Assembly: GCF_014648695.1 (NCBI RefSeq)
Contig: NZ_BMRP01000001.1
Location: 506,504 to 570,503 of the forward strand
DNA length: 64,000 bases
Source of the DNA: Streptomyces albospinus
GTDB taxonomy: Bacteria > Actinomycetota > Actinomycetes > Streptomycetales > Streptomycetaceae
Direction: 5' to 3'
The stretch's first letter is position 1. Every line of letters begins with the position of its first letter. Positions 22,730-30,355 of the stretch are shown in pieces. The notes under the pieces were generated by a model. It saw only the letters and a program-made list of their open reading frames with translations. It was not told where the DNA came from and searched no databases. The translations under genes were made by a program, and so were the position numbers.

Positions 22730-23971
22730 GTGAACGTCCAGCCGATATCGGGGGAGCCGGCCCGCCGGCGGCCGTGGCCGCGCCGGGGGCGCGCCCCGCT
22801 CGGGCTGCTGCTCGGTTCGATGCTGCTGTTGGTGACCGCGTGCGGGGGAGGGGAGGAGGGCGGCGGCAGACCGTCCGGCAAAGCGGGGTCGGACACCGCC
22901 GCCTCGCAGGCCGCCGTGACGATCGCGCCCGGGGACGGCGCGCACGACGTCGCCACCAGCGGCGCGCTGAAGGTGTCCGCCCAGAAGGGCCGGCTGCGGT
23001 CCGTCAAGGTCAAGGACGCCAAGGGCAACGAGGTCGACGGGAAGATATCCGGCGCCGGTGCCCTGTGGGAGCCGAGCGGCCATCTCGGCGCCTCGACGAA
23101 GTACACCGTCGACGCGGTCGCCGTGGACGCCCGGGGCCGCCAGGCCGCCGAGCACGCCACGTTCACCACCCTCGTCCCGAAGAACACCTTCATCGGCCAG
23201 TACAGCCCCGAGAACGGCCAGCAGGTCGGCGTCGGGATGCCGGTCTCGATCCACTTCACCCGGGGGATCACCGACCCCGCGGCCGTCGAGAAGGCCATCA
23301 CGGTCACGGCCCGGCCGGCCGTCCCGGTCGCCGGCCACTGGTTCGGCAACGACCGGCTCGACTTCCGCCCCCGGAAATACTGGGCGCCCGGCACCAAGGT
23401 CACCCTCAAGCTCGACCTCAACGGCGTCGAGGGCCGCCCCGGCGTCTACGGCACCCAGGCCAAAGAGGTCTCCTTCACCGTCGGCCGCAGCCAGGTCAGC
23501 ACCGTCGACGCCCGCTCGAAGCAGATGACGGTGGTCCGCGACGGGAAGACGCTGAAGACCGTCCCGATCACCGCCGGCGCGCCGGGCACCGAGACGTACA
23601 ACGGTCAGATGGTGATCAGCGAGAAGCATCTGGTGACGCGGATGAACGGCGACACCGTCGGCTTCGGCGGCGAGTACGACATCAAGGACGTCCCGCACGC
23701 GATGCGGCTGAGCACCTCCGGGACCTTCATCCACGGCAACTACTGGTCGGGCCGGGACACGTTCGGCACCCGCAACGCCAGCCACGGCTGCGTCGGCCTG
23801 TTCGACGCCCGGGGCGGCGGCGACGGTTCCACCCCGGCGGCCTGGTTCTACCAGAACTCGATCATCGGCGATGTCGTCATCGTCGAGAACGCCCACGACG
23901 AAACGATCCAGCCGGACAACGGCTTCGGCGACTGGAACCTCTCCTGGGACACGTGGCGGGCCGGCGGGTAG
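22730..23971 (+). CDS. Lipoprotein L,D-transpeptidase (YkuD) with Ig-like domains, second copy
   Basis: 413-residue paralogue of the preceding gene. A basic N-terminus and hydrophobic segment lead to the lipobox VTACGG (Cys38), followed by a Gly/Ser-rich tether, two Ig-like domains with the shared phrases YTVDAVAVDA and FTRGITDPAAVEKAITV, and the YkuD domain with HGNYW and SHGCVGL. GTG 22730 is preceded by GGGGAAGAGGGG. Tandem duplication is evident from alignable sequence throughout, but third positions and loops have diverged, so it is not recent. The product is anchored on the outer face of the membrane. Confidence 0.91.
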   Translation: MNVQPISGEPARRRPWPRRGRAPLGLLLGSMLLLVTACGGGEEGGGRPSGKAGSDTAASQAAVTIAPGDGAHDVATSGALKVSAQKGRLRSVKVKDAKGNEVDGKISGAGALWEPSGHLGASTKYTVDAVAVDARGRQAAEHATFTTLVPKNTFIGQYSPENGQQVGVGMPVSIHFTRGITDPAAVEKAITVTARPAVPVAGHWFGNDRLDFRPRKYWAPGTKVTLKLDLNGVEGRPGVYGTQAKEVSFTVGRSQVSTVDARSKQMTVVRDGKTLKTVPITAGAPGTETYNGQMVISEKHLVTRMNGDTVGFGGEYDIKDVPHAMRLSTSGTFIHGNYWSGRDTFGTRNASHGCVGLFDARGGGDGSTPAAWFYQNSIIGDVVIVENAHDETIQPDNGFGDWNLSWDTWRAGG

Positions 23972-24023
23972 CCCGGCCGGATGCGGGGCGGCGGGCGGCG
24001 TTAACGCGTACTAACCTGCCCGC

Positions 24024-24791
24024 ATGACTGTGAATCTTGAGGTCGCCGACGGCGTCGGCACCATCCGCCTGGACCGCCCGCCGATGAACGCGCTGGACAT
24101 CGCCACCCAGGACCGGCTCCGCGAGCTGGCGGAGGAGGCCGGCCGCCGCGACGACATCCGTGCCGTCGTCGTCCGGGGCAGCGAGAAGGTGTTCGCGGCC
24201 GGCGCGGACATCAAGGAAATGCAGGCCATGGACCACGCCGCCATGGTCGTCCGCTCGAAGGCGCTCCAGGACGCGTTCACCGCCGTGGCCCGGATCCCCA
24301 AGCCGGTGGTCGCCGCGATCACCGGCTATGCGCTGGGCGGCGGCTGCGAGTTGGCGCTCTGCGCCGACTTCCGGATCGCCGCCGACGACGCCCGGCTGGG
24401 CCAGCCCGAGATCCTGCTCGGGCTGATCCCGGGCGCCGGCGGCACCCAGCGGCTGGCCCGGCTGGTGGGCCCGTCCAAGGCCAAGGACCTGATCTTCACC
24501 GGCCGTCACGTCAAGGCCGAAGAGGCGCTCGCCATCGGCCTGGTGGACCGCGTGGTGCCCGCCGCCGAGGTCCATGCGCAGGCGCACGCCTGGGCGGCCC
24601 GGCTGGCGTCCGGCCCCGCGCTGGCCCTACGGGCCGCCAAGGAGTCCGTCGACGCCGGGCTGGAGACGGACATCGACACCGGGCTGACGATCGAACGCAA
24701 CTGGTTCGCCGGGCTGTTCGCGACCGAGGACCGGGAGACCGGGATGCGCAGCTTCGTCGAGGAGGGTCCCGGCAAGGCCAAGTTCCGCTGA
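24024..24791 (+). CDS. Enoyl-CoA hydratase/isomerase family protein
   Basis: Crotonase-fold enzyme of 255 residues. The oxyanion-hole segments FAAGADIKEM and ALGGGCELALCADF and the two catalytic acidic positions (Glu in GGGCELA, Glu in GQPEILLGLIPGAGG) are those of active enoyl-CoA hydratases, including the PGAGGTQRL motif. It probably hydrates short-chain 2-enoyl-CoA in beta-oxidation or amino-acid breakdown; the substrate cannot be told. No ribosome-binding site precedes ATG 24024; TACTAACCT about 10 bases upstream could be a -10 box of a leaderless transcript. Confidence 0.9.
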   Translation: MTVNLEVADGVGTIRLDRPPMNALDIATQDRLRELAEEAGRRDDIRAVVVRGSEKVFAAGADIKEMQAMDHAAMVVRSKALQDAFTAVARIPKPVVAAITGYALGGGCELALCADFRIAADDARLGQPEILLGLIPGAGGTQRLARLVGPSKAKDLIFTGRHVKAEEALAIGLVDRVVPAAEVHAQAHAWAARLASGPALALRAAKESVDAGLETDIDTGLTIERNWFAGLFATEDRETGMRSFVEEGPGKAKFR

Positions 24792-25065
24792 TGCGCCTGG
24801 TGTTGACGGGACGCCTGGGGTTCGTCCGGGACGCGGTGCCTCGTGTGGGCGAATTGCCGAAAATCTCGTTGCACCTTAAGAGAACCTTGTCGGCGTGGCC
24901 CGTCGATCCACTGCGGGCGCGCGGTCGGTGCAGGTCAGCGAGGTGACGCCGAACCTTAACTGCCGCTGGCATATGTCCTGTCGGGGGCGCGGAGCTGGTG
25001 ATTCCGGACAACTGATTACGCCGGTTCCGCCCCCCGAGGTGCCGATCAGCGGCCATGATGGAGGC

Positions 25066-25593
25066 ATGGCGGGCCTCGATGGAATGGAGCAGCCGCGGCC
25101 GGGGAGTGGTACGGCCGCCGCGCGTCGGTGCGCTCCCGGTGCGGACCGGGAGGCGGCTCCGGCTTCCGTCGGTCCGGTGTCCGCGCCCCTCGACCTGGTC
25201 GGCGCCCCGACCCTCGGCGAGGTCAGACTCCCGTCGCGCCCCCAGTCCGCCGGCACCGCCCGGCGGTTGACCGCCGCGGTGCTCCTGCGGCAGTGGCAGC
25301 TCTCGCCGCAGCTCGCCGAGCACGCGGTGCTGCTGGTCTCCGAGTTGGTCGGCAACGCCGTACGGCACACCGGTGCCCGTACGTTCGGGCTGCGGATGCT
25401 CCGCCGGCGCGGCTGGATCCGCGTCGAGGTGCGCGATCCGTCCCGTGGCCTGCCCTGCCTGATGCCGGTGCAGGCGATGGACACCAGCGGTCGCGGCCTC
25501 TTCCTCGTCGACAAGCTCTCCGACCGCTGGGGCGTGGATCTGCTGCCGCGCGGCAAGACGACGTGGTTCGAGGTGCGGGTCAACGACCGCTGA
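25066..25593 (+). CDS. RsbW-like ATP-binding protein (HATPase_c_2)
   Basis: Serine-kinase/anti-sigma-type GHKL ATPase domain protein. The N box SELVGNAVRHTG and the G1/G2 segments VEVRDPS and SGRGLFLVDKLSDRWGV are clear. Streptomyces encodes dozens of such proteins; most act as anti-sigma factors or regulators, partner unknown. The start is uncertain: ATG 25066 has GGAGG almost touching it, ATG 25084 is possible, and the frame stays open upstream to 24895. With 25066 the protein has 175 residues, about 65 of them a disordered leader. No anti-anti-sigma gene is adjacent. Confidence 0.8.
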   Translation: MAGLDGMEQPRPGSGTAAARRCAPGADREAAPASVGPVSAPLDLVGAPTLGEVRLPSRPQSAGTARRLTAAVLLRQWQLSPQLAEHAVLLVSELVGNAVRHTGARTFGLRMLRRRGWIRVEVRDPSRGLPCLMPVQAMDTSGRGLFLVDKLSDRWGVDLLPRGKTTWFEVRVNDR

Positions 25594-25984
25594 CCGGGCG
25601 GGCCGCCCCGAGACGGGACCGGGGCCCTCCCGCGGGATGCCGCGGGGTGGGCCCCGGTGACCCGACCTCCGGCGGGCGGAAGGGGTGGGCCCGCGGGGTC
25701 GTGGACGGCCCGGACCGCATCGGCGGGGCCGCCGCGATCGACCATGGCAGCCGGGGCGGGGGGCGGTCAAAGACGCCGAACGGTAGATATTCGGGCATAG
25801 TGCTATTAATCGATCGCGCCCGCGGGGTGAGGTGTGCCACCGCGGGCCGCCTCCCGGCAGCGGTCCGTAGGATGGGACGTTCATCCGCGCGCCGGACCGG
25901 GACCAGCCGGACGCAGACCACCGGATCACCGAGCCCACCGGACACGGACCGCCGGATCGGGACCGCCATCGAGGGGGAGGGAAC
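25594..25984. other. Intergenic region with terminator and AT-rich patch
   Basis: The left end holds a strong terminator hairpin (listed separately). At about 25780-25815 there is an unusually AT-rich patch, GTAGATATTCGGGCATAG then TGCTATTAATCG, the best promoter candidate for the following redox genes. Nothing else is recognised. Confidence 0.45.
25618..25658 (+). terminator. Long G/C hairpin after the RsbW-like gene
   Basis: The outer arms ACCGGGGCCC and GGGCCCCGGT pair exactly and the inner CCCGCGG and CCGCGGG continue the stem. It starts 25 bases past the stop at 25593, which suits a factor-independent terminator. Confidence 0.7.
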
Positions 25985-26407
25985 ATGCGCCAGCTGCGCC
26001 GGTCGGCGACGCTGACCCTGCTGCTCCTCCTCGCGGTCACCTTCGGGCCGATGCTCTGCCGGATCGGCGGCGACCAGGCATGGCTCGCGGGCCGGGCGGC
26101 GAGCGCCGCGGCGGCCCGGGACTCCGGTCCCGCCGGCCCGGCCGCACAGCGCGGCCTGCCGCTCGCCGAGGCCGCCCCGATCGCGGTCGCCGACACCTCC
26201 AAGAAGTGCTCCGGCCGCCATGCGCCGAGCCCCGACGAATCGGCCCCGATCCCGGCGCCGCACCGCGCCGAGCCGCTCACCCCGGCCACCACCGGCCCCG
26301 GGCCGCTCCCCGCGGACCTGCCCGCGCAGTTCGCGCGGGCCCGCCCGCCGACGGACGCCGCCCCCGCCACCGACCGCACGGCGCTCCTGCCCGTACTGCG
26401 GATATAG
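25985..26407 (+). CDS. Small exported protein of unknown function upstream of dsbA
   Basis: 140 residues with a clear signal peptide or membrane anchor (RRSATLTLLLLLAVTFGPML, about 5-24) followed by an Ala/Pro-rich, probably disordered region. It has two Cys residues, one in the leader and one in TSKKCSGRH. GGGGGAGGGA just upstream of ATG 25985 supports translation. It lies 58 bases before a DsbA-like oxidoreductase and a CcdA-like protein, so it may be a partner or substrate of that thiol-redox system. I do not recognise a family. Confidence 0.6.
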   Translation: MRQLRRSATLTLLLLLAVTFGPMLCRIGGDQAWLAGRAASAAAARDSGPAGPAAQRGLPLAEAAPIAVADTSKKCSGRHAPSPDESAPIPAPHRAEPLTPATTGPGPLPADLPAQFARARPPTDAAPATDRTALLPVLRI

Positions 26408-26465
26408 GCCGCTGCCCCGACGCACCCGCCTGTTCCTTCCGCTTCCGTACGTCTGGAGCTTTCGC

Positions 26466-27245
26466 ATGCCCACTTCCGCTTCCCCCACCCGAAAACTGGC
26501 CGCGATCGGCGCGGTCGTCGCGCTCGTCGTCGCCGTGATCGCCATCGCGGTCGCCGTCGGCAAGGCCGTCGAGGGCGGCCGGGACGAGGGCGGCACCGCC
26601 GCACCCGGGACCGCCGCCTCCGCACTGCCGCAGGAGGACCCCGCACAGCAGAAGCTGTACGACGACTTCGCCCGGCGCACCAGCCGGCGCGTCGCCGGCG
26701 ACCCGCTGGCCGTCGGCAAGCCGGACGCCCCGGTGGTCCTGGTCGAGTACGCCGACTACCAGTGCTCGTTCTGCGGGCGCTTCACCCGCGAGACCCAGCC
26801 CGCGCTGATCAAGAAGTTCGTCGACGCGGGCACCCTGCGCATCGAGTTCCGCAACTTCCCGGTCTTCGGTGCCGACTCCGAGCGCGCCGCCCGCGCCTCC
26901 TGGGCGGCCGGCCGGCAGGGCCGGTTCTGGCAGCTGCACGACCAGCTGTACGCCAAGACCCGCAAGGGCGACGCGCTGGCCGAGGACAAGCTCGTCGACC
27001 TGGCGCGCGCGAGCGGCGTGCCGGACATCGAGAAGTTCCGCGCCGACCTGAAGAGCGCCGCCGCCGAACAGGCCCTGAAGAAGGACCAGGACGAGGGCTA
27101 CCAGCTCGGCGTGCAGTCCACCCCGTCCTTCCTGATCAACGGCCGGCCGGTGGCCGGGGCCCAGCCCACCGCGGTCTTCGAGCAGGCGATCACCCAGGCC
27201 GCCGCCGCGGCGAAGGGCGGGCACGGCACGGGGGCCGGGAAGTGA
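26466..27245 (+). CDS. DsbA-family thioredoxin-fold oxidoreductase, membrane-anchored
   Basis: 259 residues: an N-terminal membrane anchor (about 9-33), a short linker, then a DsbA/Thioredoxin_4 domain with active site CSFC in EYADYQCSFCGRFTRE and the cis-Pro segment QSTPSFLINGR. Similar actinobacterial proteins act in extracytoplasmic disulfide or thiol chemistry. ATG 26466 is preceded by TGGAGC. The stop overlaps the next start as GTGA, so it is translated together with the CcdA-like protein that probably supplies electrons across the membrane. Confidence 0.9.
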   Translation: MPTSASPTRKLAAIGAVVALVVAVIAIAVAVGKAVEGGRDEGGTAAPGTAASALPQEDPAQQKLYDDFARRTSRRVAGDPLAVGKPDAPVVLVEYADYQCSFCGRFTRETQPALIKKFVDAGTLRIEFRNFPVFGADSERAARASWAAGRQGRFWQLHDQLYAKTRKGDALAEDKLVDLARASGVPDIEKFRADLKSAAAEQALKKDQDEGYQLGVQSTPSFLINGRPVAGAQPTAVFEQAITQAAAAAKGGHGTGAGK

Positions 27246-28138
27246 GCACCGACATCGGCTACCTCGCGGCATTCCTGGGCGGCGCACTGGCGCTGGTCAG
27301 CCCGTGCAGCGCGCTGCTGCTGCCGGCGTTCTTCGCCTACTCCCTCGCCAACCCCGGCCGGCTGCTGGCCCGTACCGGGGTGTTCTACCTGGGGCTGGCC
27401 ACGACGCTGGTGCCGCTGGGCGCGGCCAGTACGGCGGCCAGCAGGCTGTTCAACGGCCACCGCGATCTGCTGGTGGCGGTCGGCGGCTGGGTGGTGATCG
27501 CGATGGGGTTCGCGCAGATCCTGGGCCTGGGCTTCGCCTCCAAGCGCGCCCAGGCCGCCGCCGCCCGGATCACCCCCCGCTCGGCGCTGTCCACCTTCCT
27601 GCTCGGCTGCGTCTACGGCCTCGCGGGCTTCTGCGCGGGGCCGATCCTGGGCGCGGTGCTGACCGTGACCGCGGTCAGCGGCTCACCGCTCTACGGCGCC
27701 TCGATGCTCGCCGTCTACGCCCTGGGCATGGCGCTGCCGCTGTTCGTCCTGGCGCTGCTGTGGGACCGCTTCCGGCTCGGCACCCGGGGCTGGCTGCGCG
27801 GCCGGGCCTTCCGCCTCGGCCGGCTGCACCTGCACACCACGTCGGTGCTCTCCGGCGCCTTCTTCATCGGCATCGGCGTACTGTTCCTGCGCTTCAACGG
27901 GACCAGCGCACTGCCCGGGATCCTGGACCCGGACGCCGAGATGCGGCTGGAGGAGTGGGCCACCCGGATCGGCAACGGCGTACCGGATTTCGTCCTGATC
28001 GCCCTTGCCGGGCTGGCCGTCGCCGCGGTGCTGGGCCGGATCGCCCTCCGGCCGGAGCGCGCGCCGCGGGCCGCCGACGACGACACCGCCGGGCCGGCGG
28101 CGGAGACGTCCGGCCCCGCCCCGTCGGACCGGTCCTAG
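27242..28138 (+). CDS. CcdA/DsbD-like transmembrane thiol-disulfide carrier
   Basis: 298-residue integral membrane protein with about six to seven hydrophobic helices. The conserved Cys pair of CcdA proteins reads as Cys in LALVSPCSALLLP (helix 1) and in YGLAGFCAGPILG (helix 4), the arrangement used to pass electrons from cytoplasmic thioredoxin to extracytoplasmic thiol proteins. A charged 30-residue tail ends the protein. The GTG start overlaps the dsbA-like stop. The stop overlaps the stop of the convergent next gene through the shared bases CTAG. Confidence 0.88.
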   Translation: MSTDIGYLAAFLGGALALVSPCSALLLPAFFAYSLANPGRLLARTGVFYLGLATTLVPLGAASTAASRLFNGHRDLLVAVGGWVVIAMGFAQILGLGFASKRAQAAAARITPRSALSTFLLGCVYGLAGFCAGPILGAVLTVTAVSGSPLYGASMLAVYALGMALPLFVLALLWDRFRLGTRGWLRGRAFRLGRLHLHTTSVLSGAFFIGIGVLFLRFNGTSALPGILDPDAEMRLEEWATRIGNGVPDFVLIALAGLAVAAVLGRIALRPERAPRAADDDTAGPAAETSGPAPSDRS

Positions 28139-28491
28139 GCGCTCAGCCGCCGGTGCCAGTGCGGATGCGGCCGGGGGCGCGGGCGGGCGTGCGGGGGGTG
28201 GGCGTCCGCCCGGCGCCGCCGGTCGTTGCACAGCAGGCACCTGCCGTAGCCCGGCGGCAGGGGGTCTTCGGGATCGCCGTACAGCGGATCCACCGCGCCG
28301 TTGGGGTGCAGGGGGCAGCCCGTCGGGCCGGGCGTCTGTGCGCCCAGCGAGCTGGCGGCGGTCAGCGCGCGCCGGAGGACGTCGACGAGCTGGTCGGCGT
28401 CCCCCCGGGTGGGCGCGGACGGCAAGGAGGAGGCGAGGTCGGAGGCGGTGGTCAGCGCGGTACGGAGTTCGTCCAGGCTTGCGTAACCCAT
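28135..28491 (-). CDS. Conserved hypothetical protein with a Cys/His-rich tail
   Basis: 118 residues: a helical first half (GYASLDELRTALTTASDLA) and a second half with GCPLHPNG and GYGRCLLCND, then an Arg/His/Pro-rich C-terminus. The CPLH and CLLC pairs could bind a zinc ion. Coding is supported by a compact frame, CCAGGA just before ATG 28491 and tight convergence with the CcdA-like gene. I do not recognise the family. Confidence 0.65.
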   Translation of the reverse strand: MGYASLDELRTALTTASDLASSLPSAPTRGDADQLVDVLRRALTAASSLGAQTPGPTGCPLHPNGAVDPLYGDPEDPLPPGYGRCLLCNDRRRRADAHPPHARPRPRPHPHWHRRLSA

Positions 28492-28632
28492 GTCCTGGAG
28501 AGTAGGCGGCCCCACTGACAGCTGATCTTCCGATCGCACTTCGTGGCTTCCCATGGCCGCATGCATGCCCGCTCCCACCCACGATTTAGCACCGGGACGG
28601 TGACCGGCCCCTGGCCGGAGCATGACGGAACG

Positions 28633-28663
28633 GGGTGCCCGCACCGCGCGGGCGCGGGCACCC
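28633..28663 (-). terminator. Hairpin after nadE
   Basis: GGGTGCCCGC and GCGGGCACCC are exact complements around an 11-base loop; the stem begins 7 bases beyond the nadE stop. Confidence 0.72.
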
Positions 28664-28669
28664 GCCGCG

Positions 28670-29509
28670 TCACGGGGCGATCGGCAGCGCCCGCTTGTGC
28701 TCGGTGAGGCGGTAGCGCCGGACGATCGCCGCGAAGGCGTCCTCGTCGACCGGGCGGCCCTCCAGGAAGTCGTCGATCTGGTCGTAGGTGACACCGAGCG
28801 CGTCCTCGTCGGGCTTGCCCGGGTCGAGGGTCTCCAGGTCGGCGGTCGGGACCTTCCACACCAGCTCGGACGGGGCGCCGAGGGCCTGCGCCACGGCGCG
28901 CACCCGGCGCTTGGTGAGCCCGGTGAGCGGTACGACATCGGCCGCGCCGTCGCCGAACTTGGTGAAGAAGCCGGAGACCGCCTCGGCGGCGTGGTCGGTG
29001 CCCACGACCAGGCCGTCATGGGCACCCGCGACCGCGTACTGCGCGATCATGCGCTGCCGGGCCTTGATGTTGCCCTGGACGAAGTCCTGATGGTGGGCGT
29101 CGCGGAAGGCGACACCGCCGGCCAGCGCCGCGGCCAGCGCCGCGTCGCTCGCCGGGCGGACGTCCACGGTCAGCAGCCGGTCGGCGCGGATGAACTCCAC
29201 CGCCAGCTGTGCGTCCTTCTCGTCCGCCTGCTCGCCGTACGGCAGCCGCATCGCGTAGAACGTCGCGTCGTGGCCGGCCGCGCGGGCCCGCTCCACCGCG
29301 AGCTGGCAGAGCCGGCCCGCGGTGGTGGAGTCGACGCCGCCGCTGATGCCCAGCACCAGGGAGCGCAGGCCCGTGGACGTCAGCCGCTCTGTGAGGAAGG
29401 CCACCCGGCGCTCGATCTCCCGCTCGGCGTCGAAGGCCGTGGTGGACGGTGCCACCTGGAGTTCCTGGGCTATGTGCTGTTGCAGGGCCTTCGACGCCGG
29501 GTCGGTCAC
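28670..29509 (-). CDS. nadE: NH3-dependent NAD(+) synthetase
   Basis: Catalyses the last step of NAD synthesis, amidating deamido-NAD with ATP and ammonia. The 279 residues lack a glutaminase domain, as in the ammonia-dependent type, and show the PP-loop SGGVDST (in [17 protein letters not shown]), the GTDHAAEA segment and the [12 protein letters not shown] motif of NadE. GTG 29509 was chosen because GAGGAGC lies 5 bases upstream; an ATG 24 bases further up is possible. It is a stand-alone gene with its own terminator and a palindrome in its upstream region. Confidence 0.94.
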   Translation of the reverse strand: MTDPASKALQQHIAQELQVAPSTTAFDAEREIERRVAFLTERLTSTGLRSLVLGISGGVDSTTAGRLCQLAVERARAAGHDATFYAMRLPYGEQADEKDAQLAVEFIRADRLLTVDVRPASDAALAAALAGGVAFRDAHHQDFVQGNIKARQRMIAQYAVAGAHDGLVVGTDHAAEAVSGFFTKFGDGAADVVPLTGLTKRRVRAVAQALGAPSELVWKVPTADLETLDPGKPDEDALGVTYDQIDDFLEGRPVDEDAFAAIVRRYRLTEHKRALPIAP

Positions 29510-29582
29510 GGGTGCTCCTCTGGTTCTCGTCACGCACTGTGTGCCGGCCGCGTGGGATTGTCACGCGGTGTGCCCGTTGCGC

Positions 29583-29594
29583 GTATCCGGATAC
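29583..29594. promoter_or_regulatory. Perfect palindrome upstream of nadE
   Basis: GTATCCGGATAC is a perfect 12-base palindrome 74 bases upstream of the nadE start and 12 bases past the GH25 stop. It could be an operator for nadE; no regulator is identified and chance cannot be excluded. Confidence 0.3.
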
Positions 29595-29606
29595 TGCCGG
29601 AGAAGT

Positions 29607-30161
29607 TTATGCGGGGTGCGCCCAGCTTTTGAGCTCGGCCTTGTTGGAGAAAGCGGCGACGTTCTTGTCGAGAGGCTGGTCCGTGTACTGGTGGATACGC
29701 CACTTCGCCTTGATCCGCGGCTCCCCTGCGGCGACGTAGTCGGCGATCCACAGGCCGTCCGCGGCGTAGGACGTGGTGTCGCGGTTCAGCCAGAAATCGC
29801 GGTTGCAGTAGAGCAGCACGCGGTGCGTGGGCCGCAGTTTCTTGACCTCCACAAGGAACTGGTCCTTCTGCGCATTGCTGGCGTACGAGCCCGCTCCGGT
29901 GGTCTCCCAGTCGGCCGCCAGCAGGTCGCCGTGGACCGAGGCGCATTGCTCGACGAAGTACTGCGCCTGGGCGGCGATATTTCCCGGCCACAGGAAGTGG
30001 TAGAAACCGACCACGGCGCCCGCCTCGCGTGCCCGTGCCGCCTGCGCCGACTGATGCGGATTGACGTAGGAGCGGCCTTCGGTGGCCTTGATGAATACGA
30101 AGTCCAACCCCTGGGCGGAATAACCGGTGTTGTAGGAGCTGACATCGACACCGTGCAGCAT
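29607..30161 (-). CDS. GH25 family lysozyme-like protein without signal peptide
   Basis: 184-residue single-domain GH25 (Chalaropsis-type muramidase) protein. Family motifs read in order: HGVDVSSYN, DFVFIKATEG, GFYHFL, the catalytic acidic pair of the DWE type in LLAADWETTG, and WIADYV near the C-terminus. There is no signal peptide, Tat motif or cell-wall-binding domain, so the enzyme would stay in the cytoplasm unless a holin or lysis releases it. AGGAGG 6 bases before ATG 30161 is strong. It may be a phage-derived lysin or a self-lysis factor; no other phage gene is nearby. Confidence 0.88.
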   Translation of the reverse strand: MLHGVDVSSYNTGYSAQGLDFVFIKATEGRSYVNPHQSAQAARAREAGAVVGFYHFLWPGNIAAQAQYFVEQCASVHGDLLAADWETTGAGSYASNAQKDQFLVEVKKLRPTHRVLLYCNRDFWLNRDTTSYAADGLWIADYVAAGEPRIKAKWRIHQYTDQPLDKNVAAFSNKAELKSWAHPA

Positions 30162-30355
30162 GAGCGACCTCCTGCCGATCGGATCTGCGGAATGCGAAGC
30201 GTCATCTGCGCGAAGCGGCAGCCGCCCCCCAGCAGTTCAGCATGTTCACGACCGGAGACGCCAGATCGACGCGCTGAAGTTCCCGACGGGGCAGGCGAGT
30301 TGGTGACGCATGGCGTCCGTGGTGCGGATGGTGCGGGAGGGGTGCGGGTGGCCGC

